Source: JBOFHT01 sp051649785 (GTDB lineage: Archaea > Methanobacteriota > Methanobacteria > Methanobacteriales > Methanobacteriaceae). Taken from it: a stretch of DNA of 8,475 nt. The DNA is taken from assembly GCA_051649785.1 (NCBI GenBank), contig JBOFHT010000069.1, forward strand, positions 1 to 8,475, written 5' to 3'. Below are positions 5,796 through 8,475 of the stretch, piece by piece. Below the pieces are notes generated by a model, which saw only the letters and a program-made list of their open reading frames with translations, did no database searches and had not been told where the DNA came from. The translations under genes were made by a program, and so were the position numbers. Positions within the stretch are counted from its first letter, which is position 1; each line of letters begins with the position of its first letter.

Positions 5796-6800
5796 ATGAA
5801 AAATTCTAATAATATGCGTGTAGTGGAAAAAAGCAGTGCCTGTACTAAATGTGGCTGTGAAAACATAATAATTCGCCGAGAACAGTCTGGACAATCATTA
5901 TGTAAAGATTGTTTTATTGAGAGTATTGAAAAAAAGGTTATTAAAACAATTAGAAAGGAAAATCTAATTTCTAAAGGAGATAAAGTTCTTGTGGCATTAT
6001 CTGGAGGGAAAGATAGTGTAGCTACTCTTGAAATTCTATCATCATTTTATAAACGTAATATTATTGACTTAGTAGCTGTTACAATTGATGAAGGCATAGC
6101 TAATTACAGAGAAGAAGGTGTAGAAATAGCTAAAGCACATTGCCAGTCACTTGGAATAAAACATAAAATTGTTTCATTTACAGATATTTATGGAACTACA
6201 TTGGATAAAATTATGGAAAATCCTAAACGGATCTCTTGTTCATATTGTGGAGTATTTAGGCGTAATATAATTAATAAAGTAGCTCGTGAAGTAGATGCAA
6301 CAAAAATAGCTACAGGCCATAATTTAAATGATGAATGTCAAGCTATTTTGATGAATTATTTAGAAGGAAATATTGAAAATTTAAGGCGTATTGGACCTAA
6401 AACAGAAGCTAAAAGTAAATTATTTACTCCCAAAATTAAACCACTTCGAGAAATTCCCGAAAAAGAAATTGGTTTATATGTAGTGGCTAAAGACTTAGAA
6501 GTTCATTTTAATGGTTGTCCTTATGCACAACAGTCTTTTAGAGGAGAAATTGGAGAATTTATTGAAGAAATTTCTAAAAATCATCCTACAATGATGTACT
6601 CAACACTAAAAGGATTTGATAAAATAAAAAATGCTCTTAAAGTAGAACAAGAAGTCCTTAGCCAAGAGTTAGCAAAAGGTTGCAATGTAGATTCTAAAAA
6701 AGAATTTAAATTTAGTACCTGCAAACGTTGTGGAGAACCTTCTTCAAATGAATTATGTAGAGCATGCATATTTTTAGATGAATTAGATATAACTGACTAG
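5796..6800 (+). CDS. ncsA: tRNA 2-thiouridine synthetase, NcsA/Ncs6/TtuA family (TIGR00269-like)
   Basis: Members of this family adenylate a uridine (U34 for Ncs6/NcsA, U54 for TtuA) and replace its 2-oxygen with sulfur. The 334-aa protein has an N-terminal zinc ribbon (C16, C19, C36, C39), a PP-loop ATP site SGGKDS at 69-74, and a C-terminal zinc ribbon (C309, C312, C321, C324). Three cysteines (C148 and C151 in SCSYC, C241 in NGCPY) fit the [4Fe-4S]-cluster ligands of TtuA/NcsA. GHNLNDECQAILMNYLEGN (174-192) is also family-typical. I chose ATG 5796 because AGGAG lies five nt upstream. The frame is open from ATG 5721, but those 25 extra residues have no ribosome binding site and precede the zinc ribbon that begins the family. 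The next gene encodes a likely sulfur carrier. Whether the target is U34 or U54 cannot be decided here. Confidence 0.92.
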   Translation: MKNSNNMRVVEKSSACTKCGCENIIIRREQSGQSLCKDCFIESIEKKVIKTIRKENLISKGDKVLVALSGGKDSVATLEILSSFYKRNIIDLVAVTIDEGIANYREEGVEIAKAHCQSLGIKHKIVSFTDIYGTTLDKIMENPKRISCSYCGVFRRNIINKVAREVDATKIATGHNLNDECQAILMNYLEGNIENLRRIGPKTEAKSKLFTPKIKPLREIPEKEIGLYVVAKDLEVHFNGCPYAQQSFRGEIGEFIEEISKNHPTMMYSTLKGFDKIKNALKVEQEVLSQELAKGCNVDSKKEFKFSTCKRCGEPSSNELCRACIFLDELDITD

Positions 6801-6812
6801 ATAGAACAGTTA

Positions 6813-6880
6813 GGTTAGTGGATATAAATTAATTAAAGATATAATAATTAAATGTAGAATAATTATAATCCCCACTAATC
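6813..6880 (+). promoter_or_regulatory. Inverted repeat and candidate promoter before the sulfur-carrier gene
   Basis: GGTTAGTGG at 6813-6821 pairs with CCACTAATC at 6872-6880 (nine positions, one of them G-U). A TATA-like ATATAAAT at 6822-6829 starts directly after the first arm and would place transcription start near 6853, so the second arm would be transcribed. The sequence between the arms is AT-only apart from three G residues. It could be an operator, a processing hairpin between the thiolation gene and the carrier gene, or chance. Confidence 0.4.
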
Positions 6881-6902
6881 AATACAAACATTAAGTGATA
6901 TT

Positions 6903-7103
6903 ATGGAATTTACTGTTATAATTAAAAATAAAAGAGAGACTAAACCTTTAAAAGAAGACCTAGCTATTAAAGATGTTTTAAAAGAATATAAATTATCATC
7001 TGAAACTGCAGTTGTTAAAAAAAATGGAGAAATTGTTTTAGCAGAATCTAAAATAAATGAAGGAGATAAAATAGAAATTATTCAAATTATTTATGGAGGA
7101 TAA
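6903..7103 (+). CDS. MoaD/ThiS/SAMP-like ubiquitin-fold sulfur carrier with C-terminal Gly-Gly
   Basis: This 66-aa protein has the length and pattern of a small beta-grasp sulfur carrier. A first strand FTVIIKNK is followed by a helix with IKDVLKEYKLSSETAVVKKNGEIV, an acidic/Gly turn (NEGDKIEIIQII), and a C-terminal Tyr-Gly-Gly that ends exactly at the stop. In ThiS, MoaD, TtuB and archaeal SAMPs this terminal glycine is adenylated by an E1-like enzyme and then carries thiocarboxylate sulfur, or is joined to target lysines. Being 102 bp after an NcsA/TtuA gene, it is likely that enzyme's sulfur donor, as TtuB is for TtuA. A role in molybdopterin or thiamine synthesis cannot be excluded, and no E1-like gene is present here. 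The start has AGTGAT three nt upstream, the same GTGAT-N3-ATG layout as mer. Its Gly codons overlap the ribosome binding site of the next gene. Confidence 0.88.
   Translation: MEFTVIIKNKRETKPLKEDLAIKDVLKEYKLSSETAVVKKNGEIVLAESKINEGDKIEIIQIIYGG
7095..7099 (+). promoter_or_regulatory. Ribosome binding site of the DUF89 gene inside the diglycine codons
   Basis: GGAGG is formed by the GGA GGA codons for the carrier's last two residues, followed by the TAA stop. It lies 10 nt before ATG 7110, on the long side for an optimal spacer but with the strongest match to the 16S rRNA 3' end in the window. The arrangement implies translational coupling. Confidence 0.75.
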
Positions 7104-7109
7104 TTTTAA

Positions 7110-8000
7110 ATGAAAGTCTATTATGATTGTGGTGCTTGTTTTCTTCGACAATCAAAAGAAGCAATTGATTTAGCCACTAAAAATGAAGAATTAAAATTAG
7201 AAATTATGGAAGATGTTTTAAAGTTTCTTGGAACTAATTATAAAGTAGGTGCTTCTTCAAATACTATTGGTTCTAATATGCATAGATTAATTAAGGAAAA
7301 ATCTGGAAATAATGACCCTTATTTAAAAGAAAAAGAAATATGTAGTGAAATAGCTAGTAATCTAGAACCTAAATTAACACATATCCTAAAATCAAATTCT
7401 TCACTTGAAAACTATTTAAAAATAGCTATTGTAGGAAACTTGTTGGATTTTGGAGCTTTAGGTCTTGATTTTGACCCTGAAAAAATTATCAGTAAAAATT
7501 TAAACAAAGAACTAGCTATTAATCACACCACTCAACTAGAAGAATCTCTAAAATCTGCTGATTTTGTATTGTATCTTGCAGATAATGTAGGGGAAATAAA
7601 CTTTGATAAATTCCTAATAGAAAAAATAGCTAAAGATTATAATGTTAATGTTACTGTAGCTTTAAAAAAGAAACCAATACTTAATGATGCTTGTATTGAA
7701 GATGTTAAAGCGATTAATATAGATAATATAGCTAATCTGACAACAATTGGAACGGATTCAATTGGAATTGTTTGGGAAGATTTGTCATCAGAATTTAAAG
7801 AAGATATTATTAATACAGATATTATTATTTCTAAAGGCCTTGGAAATTATGAAGGACTTAGTGAAATGAAAACAAATATAGATTTAAAGAATGCTATTGG
7901 AAATACACCAGTTTTTGCTCTTCTTTGTGCTAAGTGTAGTGCCATATCTAAAGATCTTAAAGTTAATGAATTAGATAATGTTTTAGCTAAAATTAACTGA
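7110..8000 (+). CDS. DUF89 (ARMT1-like) family protein, probable metal-dependent phosphatase
   Basis: DUF89 proteins include metal-dependent phosphatases proposed to hydrolyse damaged or side-product sugar phosphates. The archaeal short form belongs to the subfamily with added cysteines, whose substrate I do not know. This 296-aa protein begins MKVYYDCGAC with C7-x2-C10 and ends with LLCAKCSAIS (C273-x2-C276), the cysteine pairs seen in that subfamily. The central LYLADNVGEINFDK (154-167) carries the D158-N159-E162 metal-site motif, followed by VTVALKKKPILNDA (181-194) and SKGLGNYEGLSE (241-252). ASSNTIGSNMHRL (48-60) and VGNLLDFGALG (108-118) are also family-like. The gene follows the sulfur carrier by six nt and is probably cotranscribed and translationally coupled with it. 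That suggests, but does not show, a role linked to sulfur transfer or tRNA modification. A hairpin terminator follows it. Confidence 0.88.
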   Translation: MKVYYDCGACFLRQSKEAIDLATKNEELKLEIMEDVLKFLGTNYKVGASSNTIGSNMHRLIKEKSGNNDPYLKEKEICSEIASNLEPKLTHILKSNSSLENYLKIAIVGNLLDFGALGLDFDPEKIISKNLNKELAINHTTQLEESLKSADFVLYLADNVGEINFDKFLIEKIAKDYNVNVTVALKKKPILNDACIEDVKAINIDNIANLTTIGTDSIGIVWEDLSSEFKEDIINTDIIISKGLGNYEGLSEMKTNIDLKNAIGNTPVFALLCAKCSAISKDLKVNELDNVLAKIN

Positions 8001-8001
8001 T

Positions 8002-8050
8002 TTAACTATATTAACTATATTAACCAATTTGCCACCCATTTGGTTAAATA
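8002..8050 (+). terminator. Tandem 9-bp repeats and hairpin after the DUF89 gene
   Basis: TTAACTATA is repeated at 8002-8010 and 8011-8019. The perfect 8-bp inverted repeat TTAACCAA (8020-8027) / TTGGTTAA (8040-8047) then encloses a 12-nt loop that contains most of the G/C in the spacer, and a T-rich stretch follows (8048-8068). The layout fits a transcription end for the plus-strand gene group. Confidence 0.55.
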
Positions 8051-8126
8051 TTTTATCATATATTTTATTAATTATAATTATTCTAATATGATTCTATTTT
8101 AAAACAATATTATTACTAGTGATTTT

Positions 8127-8475
8127 ATGAAAATAGGTTTTATAGGTTTTGGAGAAGTAGCATACAATATCTCAAAAGTAATGATTAACTCAATTGATAA
8201 TGAATCGAATTGTAATAATAATAATGATAGTGATAATACGGATAATAATAATAATAATAATATTTCCACTAAAAGAAATACATTAAAAATATTTAGCTAT
8301 GTTATAGGTAGAAGTAAAAAGACAAATGCTTTAATTAATAATTTAGCCAATAATCATAATAATCAAATATCTAATAAAATTAATAAAGTTAATAGTTACG
8401 AAGAATTATTTGAAAAGTCTGAAATCATAATTTCATCAGTCAGCCCTAAATCAGCCATTGAAGTTGCCAAAATAG
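8127..8475 (+). CDS. 6-phosphogluconate dehydrogenase-like NAD(P)-binding protein, N-terminal part, with poly-Asn insertion
   Basis: The frame is open from ATG 8127 to the window edge, giving 116 residues of a longer protein. MKIGFIGFGEVA at the N-terminus is a Rossmann GxGxxA nucleotide-binding loop typical of 6-phosphogluconate/3-hydroxyisobutyrate dehydrogenase-like proteins, including a methanogen group with a C-terminal DUF1932 domain. KIFSYVIGRS (54-63) is the second strand and SEIIISSVSPKSAIEVA (98-114) the next strand and loop. Between the first helix and the second strand lies an Asn/Asp/Ser-rich insertion at about 24-50, including six Asn in a row from a perfect (AAT)6 at 8244-8261. 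A second Asn-rich stretch spans 71-90. Typical family members have only a short turn there, so the insertion is unusual but in frame. The start has AGTGAT three nt upstream. The reaction and substrate cannot be stated from this part. Confidence 0.8.
   Translation, partial: MKIGFIGFGEVAYNISKVMINSIDNESNCNNNNDSDNTDNNNNNNISTKRNTLKIFSYVIGRSKKTNALINNLANNHNNQISNKINKVNSYEELFEKSEIIISSVSPKSAIEVAKI

Noticed and set aside
6581..6769. 62-codon minus-strand frame inside the thiolation gene
   Set aside because: It is antisense to the conserved C-terminal zinc ribbon and shows no independent coding evidence.
1..8475. tRNA, rRNA or transposon genes
   Set aside because: I saw no cloverleaf-like G/C-rich block, rRNA motif, transposase domain or terminal inverted repeats; the AT-rich spacers lack the G/C needed for structured RNA genes.

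Overview
The window looks like a chromosomal segment of a methanogenic archaeon of the Methanobacteriales, most likely Methanobrevibacter or a close relative. The basis is a full-length F420-dependent methylene-tetrahydromethanopterin reductase (mer), an archaeosine-synthase radical SAM subunit (RaSEA), a very low G+C content, archaeal-type TATA boxes and GGTGAT/GGAGG ribosome binding sites. The genus is inferred from memory of related sequences, not from a search.

Layout. Positions 1-180 are an A/C-rich, G-poor segment with a diverged two-copy repeat and no convincing gene. After an AT-rich spacer comes a CDGSH-type iron-sulfur protein (471-1265, +), then mer (1489-2454, +) with its own leader and an inverted repeat around a TATA box. 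A COG1533/SplB-like radical SAM protein follows on the minus strand (2584-3552), convergent with mer, with T-tract terminators for both genes. Between it and the next gene lies a 431-bp AAT-repeat-rich region. It can be read as an asparagine-rich frame broken by an 11-bp tandem duplication.

The rest is plus strand: RaSEA (3984-5066), a GNAT acetyltransferase (5196-5648), an NcsA/TtuA-type tRNA 2-thiolation enzyme (start re-assigned to 5796, to 6800), a 66-aa MoaD/ThiS/SAMP-like sulfur carrier ending in Gly-Gly (6903-7103), a DUF89 damage-control phosphatase-like protein (7110-8000), a hairpin terminator, and the start of a Rossmann-fold 6-phosphogluconate-dehydrogenase-like protein that runs off the right edge (8127-8475).

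Functional reading. Positions 3984-8000 form a tRNA-modification and sulfur-transfer neighbourhood: archaeosine formation at G15 (RaSEA) and 2-thiouridine formation (NcsA/TtuA plus a probable sulfur carrier), with a GNAT protein and a DUF89 protein whose roles are unknown. The GGA GGA codons of the carrier's diglycine tail also serve as the ribosome binding site of the DUF89 gene.

The other theme is AAT trinucleotide expansion. It occurs between genes (3591-3840, 5119-5170) and inside the Rossmann domain of the last gene, where it encodes a poly-Asn insertion. I did not find a clearly new defence or mobile system. The best leads are the Asn-repeat expansions with the 11-bp frameshifting duplication, and the NcsA/carrier/DUF89 association.
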